Assembly (NCBI GenBank): GCA_016717225.1
Contig: JADKGB010000016.1
Location: forward strand, 32,030-96,029
Reading direction: 5' to 3'
From: Flavobacteriales bacterium
GTDB taxonomy: Bacteria; Bacteroidota; Bacteroidia; Flavobacteriales_F; PHOS-HE28
Length of the DNA: 64,000 bases
The notes under the pieces were generated by a model that saw only the letters and a list, made by a program, of their open reading frames with translations, did no database searches and was not told where the DNA came from. Position numbers and translations under genes: made by a program. This document shows positions 1 to 8,574 of the stretch, piece by piece. Position 1 is the first letter of the stretch, and every line of letters begins with the position of its first letter.

Positions 1-129
1 TCAATTCCGAAAAGCGGAGTGCGTACTTCAGAACGCTGAGGAATGCGAGTGCGGTACTCGATCTTCCTTTCCTCCGCGCAACTCTTCTTCCTCTTTGCGC
101 CTCTGCGTTGAATAAGACGATTCAGAAAT

Positions 130-972
130 TCAGATAACCACGGGTGGTCCGTTCTTGCGGGGAGCGTATTTCTTCAAGGGCGCTTCGATCGTATCAAAGA
201 CCTGATGACGCAGGTTATCCAGGTCGGCTTCGGTGAGGCCCTTGGTGGGGACGAACGGATGAACCACGGTACAGGCAGATCCGGGATGCCCTCTGCTCAG
301 GAACTCTCCCGGTTCACCGAACAATTTCCAATGGTCGAGGAATGTGATGGGCACGATCGGCACTTGTTTTTCAATGGCCAATTTGAAGGCGCCGTCCTTG
401 AACAGTTTCATGCGCGGAGCAGTGTGCGGAATGGTGCCTTCTGGGAACATCGATACGCAAATACCCTTATCGATGGTGCGTGCGGCTTTGATCAGAGCTT
501 TGGCCGCTTCGGTCCTGCTGCCTCGGTTCACCGCGATGTTCATGCGCTTGAAGAACATGCCGATGAGCGGCCATTTCAGCAGCTCGTATTTACCCATGAA
601 CAGGAAAAAGTCAGGCACTGTATTGTACATGTGAACGATGTCCAGGTAACTGCCGTGGTTCGCACAAATGATGTACGGTGGCTCTGGCAATGGCGCCTTG
701 CTGATCACGCGCTGTGGTACGAGCAGAAAAATATTGAGGAACACACCCCACCCTCGCATCAATTTGAAAGCGCGTGGATAGCCCGTATCGTCACGCAACA
801 ACAGTTTGAACGGGATGTACAAGACCGTAAGCGAGCCGAAAAAGATCAAGCCGAAATACAGTTTGTACAAAAAGCGCGGCACGCAGAACAGCCACTTCAA
901 CACAACAGAACGCATGGCCTCGCCCTCGCAGACCACAGGCTGATCATGGTGTTGGTGTTCGCGTGTTGACAT
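130..972 (-). CDS. plsC: 1-acyl-sn-glycerol-3-phosphate acyltransferase (PlsC family)
   Basis: The product transfers an acyl chain from acyl-ACP or acyl-CoA to lysophosphatidic acid, the second acylation of phospholipid synthesis, at the inner membrane. The 280-residue sequence shows the acyltransferase block I NHGSYLD (catalytic His106, Asp111) and block III FPEGT (176-180). A hydrophobic stretch near residues 38-60 precedes them, as in the family. An internal Met at residue 20 (position 915) could be the true start, because the first 19 residues are hydrophilic and not typical of the family. The gene is followed by the window edge and transcribed away from trpS. Family assignment is firm; chain-length or lysophospholipid preference cannot be told. 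Confidence 0.9.
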   Translation of the reverse strand: MSTREHQHHDQPVVCEGEAMRSVVLKWLFCVPRFLYKLYFGLIFFGSLTVLYIPFKLLLRDDTGYPRAFKLMRGWGVFLNIFLLVPQRVISKAPLPEPPYIICANHGSYLDIVHMYNTVPDFFLFMGKYELLKWPLIGMFFKRMNIAVNRGSRTEAAKALIKAARTIDKGICVSMFPEGTIPHTAPRMKLFKDGAFKLAIEKQVPIVPITFLDHWKLFGEPGEFLSRGHPGSACTVVHPFVPTKGLTEADLDNLRHQVFDTIEAPLKKYAPRKNGPPVVI

Positions 973-1021
973 GGATCCCTGAAAACGGAGCGCGAATGTA
1001 GAATGCCGCCTCTAGCCGCAG

Positions 1022-1144
1022 GCCACAGGCTTCAGGCTCTGTTCAGCGAGCGCGGCAGTTTGCGCGCTGCCCGAATGTTGGCACTGCTCCTACACCATCG
1101 CGTAGCTCGGACCAGCTTGTGGCCATGAGCCTGAAGCCTGTGGC
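1022..1144. repeat. Imperfect hairpin element with 18-bp perfect inverted ends
   Basis: Positions 1022-1039 (GCCACAGGCTTCAGGCTC) and 1127-1144 are exact reverse complements separated by 87 bases, in the gap between divergent plsC and trpS. The ends could form a long stem, and the spacer is G+C-rich. The element resembles a REP/MITE-like intergenic repeat, but only one copy is seen here, so mobility is inferred. It may also lie in the trpS leader. Confidence 0.5.
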
Positions 1145-1173
1145 GCATTCTATCTTCGGCCACTTCCGAAAAA

Positions 1174-2148
1174 ATGGCACGCATCCTCACAGGCATACAA
1201 AGCACCGGCACCCCTCATCTCGGCAATTTGCTTGGTGCCATTCAACCGGCTGTTGCCATGAGCAAAGCACCCGGTAACGACGCCTTTCTCTTTATCGCCG
1301 ATCTGCATTCGTTCACCACCATGCGCGATCCGGCCGTATTGCGTGAGAACACCTACGTGGTTGCCGCCGCATGGCTCGCCTGTGGATTGGATGTGAACGC
1401 GGTGACCTTTTACCGACAGAGCGACGTACCGGAAGTGACCGAACTCGCTTGGTATCTCGGCTGCCTAACACCATATCCGATGTTGGCGAACGCGCATTCG
1501 TTCAAAGACAAGAGCGATCGCTTGAGCAGCGTGAACGGTGGCCTTTTCTACTATCCGGTGCTGATGGCCGCGGACATCCTCCTCTACGATGCGCACTACG
1601 TTCCTGTCGGGAAAGACCAGGTGCAGCACTTGGAGATCGCGCGCGACATCGCCGAGGCGTTCAACCGCAACTATGGCGAGGATACGTTCGTGGTGCCCAA
1701 AGCGAAAGTGGATACGCAAGTGATGATCGTGCCCGGCACCGATGGCCAAAAAATGAGCAAGAGCTACGGAAACACCATCAACGTGTTCGCCGATGAGAAA
1801 GAGCTGAAAAAGCAGGTGATGGCGATCGTGAGCGATAGCAAGTTGTTGGAAGAACCCAAGGACCCGAGTACCGATAACACCTTCAGGTTGTTCGCCTTGG
1901 TCGCATCAACGGAACAAACCGAGGCGATGCGCCAGAATTACTTGAATGGCAACTATGGTTATGGCCACGCGAAAAAGGAATTGCTCGCTGTACTCATCGA
2001 GCGATATGCGCAGGAACGCTCGACTTTCCAAACGCTGATGAACGACAAGCAGGAGCTCGACAAGCAGTTGCGCATTGGGGCTGAAAAGGCGAGAGTTGTA
2101 GCGAGCGCTACGCTGAAGCGAGTGCGGGAGAGGGTGGGGTATCTTTGA
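1174..2148 (+). CDS. trpS: Tryptophan--tRNA ligase
   Basis: This is the class I aminoacyl-tRNA synthetase that charges tRNA-Trp in the cytoplasm. The 324 residues match the usual bacterial length. The HIGH-equivalent PHLGN lies at 14-18, right after the TGIQSTG start typical of TrpS, and the KMSKS loop is intact at 193-197. The body contains the family segment FLFIADLHSFTT (38-49). The start ATG at 1174 is well supported because the conserved fold begins at residue 3. It is a single gene, convergent with the T9SS protein downstream (14-base gap). Nothing is odd about it. Confidence 0.97.
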   Translation: MARILTGIQSTGTPHLGNLLGAIQPAVAMSKAPGNDAFLFIADLHSFTTMRDPAVLRENTYVVAAAWLACGLDVNAVTFYRQSDVPEVTELAWYLGCLTPYPMLANAHSFKDKSDRLSSVNGGLFYYPVLMAADILLYDAHYVPVGKDQVQHLEIARDIAEAFNRNYGEDTFVVPKAKVDTQVMIVPGTDGQKMSKSYGNTINVFADEKELKKQVMAIVSDSKLLEEPKDPSTDNTFRLFALVASTEQTEAMRQNYLNGNYGYGHAKKELLAVLIERYAQERSTFQTLMNDKQELDKQLRIGAEKARVVASATLKRVRERVGYL

Positions 2149-2161
2149 GTGACACCTTTGC

Positions 2162-3067
2162 CTAAGGCTCTTTCAACCAACGCAATGTTGTGATCGTTCC
2201 TCTCTGATCGATCACTCGTACGAGATACATCCCAGGCAAGAGATCGAGAGTGTTCAAGGTAGATCGATCAGTAAAAATTTGTTTTGTGATAACAATACGA
2301 CCTTGTGCGTCGCAGAGTTCCGCGCGCATCGACCGACTTCCATCACAACCGGTTACAGTGACCTGACCACCTCCGGGGTTTGGAAAAACATTGACCTCTT
2401 CAGGTCCCCTGTTGGCCGATCCTTCGATCACTAATGCAATTGAACACGACTGCTCCGAACCCCACGTTGTGATGTACTCGAATTCATCGTCCTTGTAACA
2501 CTGCAATGGCTCATTACTCGCATCCACGAAGTATGTCATTAATGGAAACGGATTGAACAGTTGGAGGGCACCAATGCGCTCATAGATCGTATCTGGAGAC
2601 TGGCCCAAGAACGAATCTCCAGGATCAACTATCACATATCGGACTTGCAGTCCATTTATGACCCGTGAACCTGTATCTACAACGACAATAGTCTTGGGGT
2701 CGAAAAAACTATAGTGCCATGTAGTACCTGGACCACCCCCGAAGTACACAAGTGTGTCAAAAATGTTTTCGTAATTATTCCAAAACCTGATCAGATCCGA
2801 CGATGAGGTAGTGTAATAGGTCGGACCACCCAAATTCTGGGCAACACCGCTCGTATCAGTCGCAAATGTTGTCGACTTCAGTCTTTGGCATGATTCACCT
2901 TGGAAGATAACGTCATCGAGGTATTGAACCCGAAGGGTAGCTTCCGGCTGCAATTCGGGAAGGGAAGTATAAAAAGTGTAGCGCCATTCGGATCCAGGAT
3001 GGCACCAGCTCTGAGCGGATGCAACAACTACCATTGCCCAGAAAACACCCGTCAACATAGTTCTCAT
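2162..3067 (-). CDS. Secreted protein with T9SS type A C-terminal sorting domain
   Basis: The product is exported by Sec and then by the type IX secretion system. It has a signal peptide (hydrophobic residues up to VVVASAQ) and a C-terminal beta-sandwich sorting tail that begins NVFPNPGGGQ and ends in the usual GMYLVRV...LRWLKEP pattern. The central 200 residues resemble the generic 'T9SS cargo' proteins in which a title such as protein of unknown function is given; I recognise no catalytic motif. I chose the ATG at 3067 rather than 3079 because it overlaps the stop of the upstream gene as ATGA, which suggests translational coupling with the damaged metallopeptidase gene. Confidence 0.8.
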   Translation of the reverse strand: MRTMLTGVFWAMVVVASAQSWCHPGSEWRYTFYTSLPELQPEATLRVQYLDDVIFQGESCQRLKSTTFATDTSGVAQNLGGPTYYTTSSSDLIRFWNNYENIFDTLVYFGGGPGTTWHYSFFDPKTIVVVDTGSRVINGLQVRYVIVDPGDSFLGQSPDTIYERIGALQLFNPFPLMTYFVDASNEPLQCYKDDEFEYITTWGSEQSCSIALVIEGSANRGPEEVNVFPNPGGGQVTVTGCDGSRSMRAELCDAQGRIVITKQIFTDRSTLNTLDLLPGMYLVRVIDQRGTITTLRWLKEP

Positions 3068-3303
3068 GACCGTATCCATGTGCTTGTTAACCGAACGCCA
3101 TTTGTAGCGATCGAGGTGATGGCGTAGACACCTGGTGGAAATAAGCCTGCATCAAACACGAATGTGCTCGTCGTTGACTTGTCACTAAGGATCACACGGC
3201 CCATTGCATCAATGATCGTCACAGTCGCATTCTGCAAATCTGCGGGCAACTCAATGTGAACTATGCTTTCACCTGGGTTCGGCCAAATCCGTTTCAGCCC
3301 CAC
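3064..3303 (-). CDS. T9SS type A sorting-domain piece of the same gene
   Basis: The 79 residues are a nearly complete type A sorting domain: IWPNPGESIVHIELP, then ATVTIIDAMGRVILSD, and a closing GVYAITSIATNGVRLTSTWIRS. It has no signal peptide of its own, so it is the tail of a larger cargo protein, most simply the metallopeptidase upstream. Its stop codon overlaps the next ATG (ATGA at 3064-3067). Confidence 0.6.
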   Translation of the reverse strand: MGLKRIWPNPGESIVHIELPADLQNATVTIIDAMGRVILSDKSTTSTFVFDAGLFPPGVYAITSIATNGVRLTSTWIRS

Positions 3304-3309
3304 CCCACA

Positions 3310-4560
3310 TCACCCACCCCTACCCCCGCCCCACCGTACTGCAATGTACCCAGGGGGGACGAGCCAGATCCAGAGTCGCCAATCCTCTCCCCCGCAACCG
3401 CACCGAACATCTCATCACATTCCCGCCCCACCGCGCAGTAAAGCCACCTACAGAATGTCGGCCCTGTGGAGATGTCACCGCAAGAGGTTGTTGTTGTAGT
3501 CGCACGACGATGGGCATTGCGCGATCACGATCGGTACAAGCGCACACCTGATGCTCATCGCCAACACCCTCCACCCAGTGCTCCCAAGAGATGGCACGCT
3601 GGAGACTGAAAGGCGGTCCAGCCCACGCGAATCTGCTTGTAGTCCCACCGCTCCAGCCCCCAGCAGGAATGTCCCACCACGGCCCCCTCCCACCTTGTAC
3701 CCCCTCCTGTCCCCACCCCCCGCAGACAGGATCGGCCACGCGAGATCCTGCGCCACACACCCCCTAACGTCCTTCCAAAACGGCCGCTTCCCTGCCCACG
3801 CCCACGCAGCCCACTTTGCGCCGGGATGGTCGATCCCAGCCACCAAGATTTCCGTCCCAGGCGCGAAATTTCCGGCTTCCAATATGTCGGAAGCTCGATC
3901 AGCGCAAAGGTTGTTGCGCATACGCCGCAGCGGCACGGCCGCCCGCTCGGTACCCCGCCCCCCCCCCCCGCGCCACCCCGCTCTGCTCTTCCGCGCCGCC
4001 GTGCGCAACCAGTGTAGAACAGTGTTGCGGGGTTGCCACAGCCCGGTTGCGCCCCCGCGCCCCCTAACCCCACTTTCCCTTATGCCCCCCAGTGTGGCGG
4101 TATGGTCTGCACCCAGATAGCGCGCCGAAGTGCCTTGCTGCATGCGCCCAACCCACCCGCCTGGTCCTCGCCCCCCCGAACCCCACCAATCGGCCGTCGG
4201 CGGCCTCGTCTTGCACCACCCTCGCGGGCCCGCTTACTTCCGCCCGCCCGCGGCCGCGTCCCCGTCCCCCCACACGCCCCCCCCCCGGCCCCACGAGATT
4301 TGCATCTGCGGTCCCTCCCAGCCACCAATGCAGCTCAGGCCCAATTCTGAAAGGGCAGCCCAGTGTAACCCCCTGGCAACCCGGATCTGTCCACGTGACC
4401 CGTGACGCACTGCAGGTGTTCAACCGGCCAGGCAGCACTGGCATTGGTGCCGCGTTGATGATCCCCGTTTTACCCCGCCGCCCCCACCTCCTCCATACCC
4501 CCCCCCTGCGACGCGCCCCCTTTGTCTGTGCCCCATGACCCTTCCAATTGCATACCCTTG
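3310..4560. other. C-homopolymer-rich corrupted stretch inside the metallopeptidase gene
   Basis: The plus strand shows many C runs (for example around 3959-3969 and 4266-4275) and Pro/Arg/Gly-rich translations in every frame, unlike any neighbour. No frame gives a recognisable protein, though the flanks on both sides belong to one gene. Single-base indels become denser as the stretch is approached from 4830. Low-quality base calling over a hard-to-sequence locus is the simplest reading. Confidence 0.6.
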
Positions 4561-4827
4561 AGGACACCACCGACACCGCGCCGGGTTCAATAATTACTCT
4601 CGATTCTGGAACGAATTGTAGTTTGCATTGCACCGTGAGTGTGGCACCAGTTCGCACGATAAGGTCTTGGTAGAATTTCTGCCAAAATCCCAAATCTCAT
4701 TAGCGGTGACCTCAAACGGAGAGTTCAGATATCCACCGCCTGATTCCCGATTGACTCCAAATCCACAGGCACTTTACCCCATTTCACGACATGTTCGCTC
4801 TCCACCACCATGGTGTTATTGCAACCC

Positions 4828-5433
4828 CTAGGGGATTAACAGCGCCCCAATGCATGGGCTAGTATTACAAACCACTGTTGTATCAAAAATGTCCCAGAGA
4901 AAGTCGAAATTGCTACGCACGCAACTTTGATCAGTAGAGTTATACGTATGCTTCAAATCAAAAGAATGACCAAGTTCATGTGCCCAATGGGTCGAGAACC
5001 AATAGTCATGAACATCTGAAAGATTCATGTCTGGTACAAAGCGATAGAAGCTCTCGATGGATCCTGACAGCGAATAGCCCGCATAATTCAAACTGTCTGC
5101 CGGATCAGCGTGAGCAATATGAATATTGAACGCTCGATTTCGTTCGGGAAAGTTAGCTGCAACATACTGATCCAATAACGCATTATGTCCAACACCATTG
5201 CTCCAATACAGTGATGTATCTGGTGTTGGATCGTTGTAGAAGTAAATGCTATCGAGCACTACTCGGATGTGTGAGCTATCAACGAATGGTACCGGGTAGC
5301 TCATAACATGATCCAAGGCCGCATTGAAGTGATACTTATCATCTACCCACCTAATCACCTGCCGCATTCGCGCATGCAATAATGGTGTATCGTCTACGCT
5401 ACCAATACCATCAGCGAAACGCCAAAAGTTCAA
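4828..5433 (-). CDS. Metallopeptidase domain piece (HELGHSFDLKH)
   Basis: This frame holds the catalytic part of the broken gene. HELGHSFDLKH fits the metzincin HExxHxxxxxH zinc site, and the preceding GYSLSGSIESFYRF and ANFPERNRAFNIHIA segments match the M43/pappalysin fold as I know it. The open frame extends upstream of position 5433 (YRHKETWTPEPGITPVKTIHIN), so the apparent TTG start is only where the track of open codons happens to allow one. The peptidase probably cleaves extracellular protein. Confidence 0.65.
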   Translation of the reverse strand: MNFWRFADGIGSVDDTPLLHARMRQVIRWVDDKYHFNAALDHVMSYPVPFVDSSHIRVVLDSIYFYNDPTPDTSLYWSNGVGHNALLDQYVAANFPERNRAFNIHIAHADPADSLNYAGYSLSGSIESFYRFVPDMNLSDVHDYWFSTHWAHELGHSFDLKHTYNSTDQSCVRSNFDFLWDIFDTTVVCNTSPCIGALLIP

Positions 5434-5450
5434 GTTGATATGAATGGTTT

Positions 5451-5672
5451 TTACTGGCGTAATTCCCGGCTCCGGTGTCCAAGTCTCCTTATGTCGATAA
5501 TGAGCGAGGAAGGCAGTGCTCTGCTCTGCGCACTCGCCACTCGTGGTGTAGAAACTTGGTCGTGCGGGGTGCCGCAGCCAAGGTTGCTCTGTGCGCTAAG
5601 TTGAGATGCACCGAAAACCAACATCTCGCTGATCAACACTAAGCGAGCAAAAGGAGGATGTGCGGTACTCAT
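5451..5672 (-). CDS. N-terminal piece of the metallopeptidase (signal peptide)
   Basis: The first 50 residues carry a signal peptide (RLVLISEMLVFGASQLSAQ) followed by LGCGTPHDQVST, an N-terminal pattern common in M43-type T9SS cargo. After this the frame is lost. Shifting one base near 5552 gives TSGECAEQSTAFLAHYRHK, which runs straight into the peptidase domain. The residues after about position 40 in this frame are therefore not real. Confidence 0.55.
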   Translation of the reverse strand: MSTAHPPFARLVLISEMLVFGASQLSAQSNLGCGTPHDQVSTPRVASAQSRALPSSLIIDIRRLGHRSRELRQ

Positions 5673-5966
5673 GGCTCAAGGGTTTGGGGTAATGAAAACG
5701 GCATAACAAAGGTGCTCTACTTTGATTGCCTCCAGAATACCCGGAACGGTGTATTTTTCGGAGTGCTCACTTTGGAATCCTATGGCACATGGATCAGCGC
5801 TCCTCGCCTATTCCTCGTAGAGGAAAGCTACGATTCGAATAGTTATCCTACGGGGATGGCGATGAAGATCCGGTCGGTCACTTGGGCCCGAGGGTGTGGA
5901 GCGCCCTGGGGGTTCCGCGCTCCACCCACCTTTGTTCACTCCAAACAGCACGCGGTCCAAATAGTC

Positions 5967-6968
5967 TCAGAACTTCGCACACGGAATAACTCTCCGCTTT
6001 GCCATGCTCTTGCGTTTGCGGCTGTTCGCCAATTCGTATACCATGGTGATCTCGTGCGCGCCACCACTGTTGGCGGCCAATCGAGAAATGGTGATGTCGT
6101 AGCTGTAGCCGAAACGCCAATCGTTCACTTTGGTGCCTATCACAAGTGCGATGGCATCGTTGTTCTGATAGCCTGCTTCATACGCTTTCAACAACGGAAT
6201 TCCGCGGAACCAAAGGCCCGCGAAAATGGGATCACGCTCGAAGTATCCCCCGAGATCGAGCTGGTCGTACTTGCCTTGCGCCCGATAGTTGAACGCTGCG
6301 ATAATGCTGGTAGGGTGCTTTTTGATCACCGGTGACTTCATGGTGAACCGCTTGCCGCCGTGTACGCTGATCTTGATGGGAACAATGGCCTCGCGCAACA
6401 ACAAGGTCTGGTTGGGCTTGTTCAAGTGGTGAACGCCCACTCCCAACCACACTTTAGGCGTGAAGTAGAGCAAGCCACCGCTGATGTCCGTGTACTTCGC
6501 ATTGCGGCCTTGGTAGTTCTCGAAGGTGCTTACATCGCCACCGCGCGCGAGCTGATCACCGAACAGTAACCGCGAATAATCCACAGCATGGTCCACGAAA
6601 GCGAATTGCAATGCGGGCCGGAGAAAGACTTTGCGCTTCAATTGAACTTCATAGGCATACTGAACCGCGATGTTGGTGTAACGCAGCGCACCCGTACCTG
6701 CGCGATCGTGTGTAGCGATAATGCCGATGCCGCTATTGAGTTCGCTGATGTAATGATCGGCTGCGAAGTTGTACGTAACGAATGCCCCCGGGATCGATGG
6801 CCACTGATCCCGATACTGAAGTGCGAAACGTGTTCCTGCACTTGTTCCAGCGAATGCCGGACTCAGGTATGTAGGAGCGCTATAGAACTGCGTGAAGTGG
6901 GCATCCTGTGCCGTCACCGACCCGAGGACACCGATCAGCAGAACCGCTCCGGCGTACCGTTTCTTCAT
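5967..6968 (-). CDS. PorP/SprF family type IX secretion outer-membrane protein
   Basis: PorP/SprF proteins are outer-membrane beta-barrels that work with the T9SS; SprF is needed to put the adhesin SprB on the surface. The 333 residues begin with a signal peptide ending in VTAQ, followed by the family signature DAHFTQFYSAPTYLSPAFAG and the YRDQWP motif (about residues 53-58). Aromatic, alternating beta-strand pattern continues to the end. The gene follows the PD40 protein by 6 bases and the PKD giant two genes up, the classic arrangement of a large T9SS cargo with its own PorP partner. Specific partner assignment is inference. Confidence 0.92.
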   Translation of the reverse strand: MKKRYAGAVLLIGVLGSVTAQDAHFTQFYSAPTYLSPAFAGTSAGTRFALQYRDQWPSIPGAFVTYNFAADHYISELNSGIGIIATHDRAGTGALRYTNIAVQYAYEVQLKRKVFLRPALQFAFVDHAVDYSRLLFGDQLARGGDVSTFENYQGRNAKYTDISGGLLYFTPKVWLGVGVHHLNKPNQTLLLREAIVPIKISVHGGKRFTMKSPVIKKHPTSIIAAFNYRAQGKYDQLDLGGYFERDPIFAGLWFRGIPLLKAYEAGYQNNDAIALVIGTKVNDWRFGYSYDITISRLAANSGGAHEITMVYELANSRKRKSMAKRRVIPCAKF

Positions 6969-6974
6969 GCGCGA

Positions 6975-8567
6975 TCACGGCTTGGTTACGCGCGCGGTGT
7001 TCTCGTTCCGATTGAGCACGATGTCCAGTGGTATCTCGCGTGAACCGTCAGGTACAACGATCGTGTTCACCTCGCTTACACGGGCTTCGAAACCCTGTGC
7101 TTCCACTGTCATTGTGTATCGTTGGCGCGGCTCCACCATCATCAGATAGCGACCGGTCTTTTCGTTCGCGGTGTATACTCCAATGAGTTCTTCCCCGGTG
7201 AGATCGCTCAGCGTAATTCGGGCCTTCACTGGTTCTTCGTTCACGTCAGTGATGACACCACGCACTACCAAATAGTCGATCTGGCTGCTGGGGAAATTGA
7301 TCTGGTAGATATCCTGGCCTCCAAGACCACCGCTGCGTTCGCTGCTGAAGTAGCCTGTTTGGCCATCTTCGCTCAGGCAGAAGAAAATATCATCCTGGAC
7401 GGTGTTCAGCGGAGCACCCATGTTCTCCGGCACGGTCCACCCGTTCATGTCATAATCCACCAGGTTGCTCTTGAAAATATCATAACCACCCATGGTATTG
7501 TGACCAGTGCTGCTGAAGAATAGTGTAGTGCCATCGCTGTGCAGGAACGGTGCGTCTTCTTCGAATGGCGTGTTGATCGTTGGCCCGAGGTTCAAGGGCA
7601 AACTCCACTCACCGTTGGGTAATTGGCGGATCCTGTAAAGATCATGTCCACCAAACCCTCCCTCGCGATCGCTCGAGAAGTAGACTTCCGAACCGTCTGG
7701 CGATATCGTTGCGCTTGGCTCGTGGAAAGGGCTATTTATACGTTCGGTCATTTTCTCGGGATCCTGCCACAAGCCTTGCATGCGCTTCACGCTGAACAGA
7801 TCACCGCTTGTGAGATTCTGGCTGGTGCGGTAGAGGATCATCTCATTCCCTTCGGGACTCAGACCGACCGTGGCGTCTTGTACGATCGTGTTCAATGGCG
7901 CTCCCACATTGGTCGCATTGCTCCACACCTCATCCACGCGCTTGGCCATATACACATCTTCGAAAAATTGACCGCTCGGATCACGCATATTGCCCGTACT
8001 GCCTTCGCGGCGACTGGTGAAATACATGGTGTTGCCATCGGCCGTTACCAACGGACAGTAATCGTGGTCAGGGCTGTTGATCAGCGCGCCCATATTCCGG
8101 ATGTCCATTTCGGCCGGAAAGGACGTGAGCTCTTTTGCTGTGTTCGCGATCGCGATGTGGCGATCCACTTCCGCGTTCTCAACTGCGCGTCCAGCTGCTT
8201 GTTTGTATGCGGTGAGCAATTCGATCTCCTCATTGAAGCGTTGCTCCCGATGGCGCATCAAGGCCACCTGGTACTTGGCCTCGATACTGCCGTTGCGCGC
8301 TGCTCTCTCAAAAAAAGGCGTTGACTTTTCCCGGAATGTCGGCATGTTGCTCAGGCAGATCCCGAGCTCATAAGCCACCTCCCCGAAGGCGGTATCAACG
8401 TCCACCAATTTGCGGTAGATCTTGGCGGCATCAGCCCATTGTTTGCCCTCATAGAGGCCTTTCGCCTCGTCCAACATTTTCGTGTGCGTGCGCGTGTAGT
8501 TCTGCTGCGCATGCAACTGGCTGAATAGGAGAGCGCTGGCGAGCAGCGTAACCGCGGTTCGTTTCAT
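6975..8567 (-). CDS. TPR / PD40 beta-propeller protein with C-terminal carboxypeptidase-regulatory-like domain
   Basis: The protein has a signal peptide (ending QLHAQ), tetratricopeptide-like helices (about residues 20-130: EAKGLYEGKQWADAAKIYRK), then five or so PD40/TolB-like repeats (TADGNTMYFTSRREG, SPEGNEMILYRTS, SPDGSEVYFSSDREGG, HSDGTTLFFSSTG, SEDGQTGYFSSERSGG) forming a propeller, and a closing beta-sandwich (VRGVITDVNEEPVKARI). It resembles the PorE/OmpA-type proteins found beside porP, but has no OmpA peptidoglycan-binding domain. I start it at ATG 8567; the longer frame from 8597 would overlap the upstream stop and lacks a signal peptide at its start. Likely a periplasmic or surface scaffold of the T9SS. 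Confidence 0.82.
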   Translation of the reverse strand: MKRTAVTLLASALLFSQLHAQQNYTRTHTKMLDEAKGLYEGKQWADAAKIYRKLVDVDTAFGEVAYELGICLSNMPTFREKSTPFFERAARNGSIEAKYQVALMRHREQRFNEEIELLTAYKQAAGRAVENAEVDRHIAIANTAKELTSFPAEMDIRNMGALINSPDHDYCPLVTADGNTMYFTSRREGSTGNMRDPSGQFFEDVYMAKRVDEVWSNATNVGAPLNTIVQDATVGLSPEGNEMILYRTSQNLTSGDLFSVKRMQGLWQDPEKMTERINSPFHEPSATISPDGSEVYFSSDREGGFGGHDLYRIRQLPNGEWSLPLNLGPTINTPFEEDAPFLHSDGTTLFFSSTGHNTMGGYDIFKSNLVDYDMNGWTVPENMGAPLNTVQDDIFFCLSEDGQTGYFSSERSGGLGGQDIYQINFPSSQIDYLVVRGVITDVNEEPVKARITLSDLTGEELIGVYTANEKTGRYLMMVEPRQRYTMTVEAQGFEARVSEVNTIVVPDGSREIPLDIVLNRNENTARVTKP

Positions 8568-8574
8568 GTTCGAT

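Larger units (their letters stand above)
3064..5672 (-). pseudogene. M43-like (pappalysin-type) secreted metallopeptidase with T9SS tail, broken by indels and a corrupted middle
   Basis: I join four pieces into one gene of roughly 860 codons. 5672-5553 gives the signal peptide and the Cys-Gly-Thr start of the mature protein. 5550-4830 gives the zinc peptidase domain. 4830-4560 reads, after small frame changes, through NEIWDF and DLIVRTGATLTVQC to RVIIEPGA, the usual linker of Bacteroidota T9SS cargo. 3303-3064 gives a T9SS sorting tail (IWPNPGES...). One-base indels are needed near 5552, 4830, 4735 and 4700. Between about 3310 and 4560 the frame is unrecoverable and the plus strand is dominated by C runs. 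Whether the gene is truly dead or only badly sequenced cannot be decided from the sequence. Confidence 0.7.

Noticed and set aside
3320..4538. Overlapping Pro/Arg-rich frames on both strands
   Set aside because: Same effect in the C-rich corrupted stretch; the real coding signal is the metallopeptidase on the minus strand.
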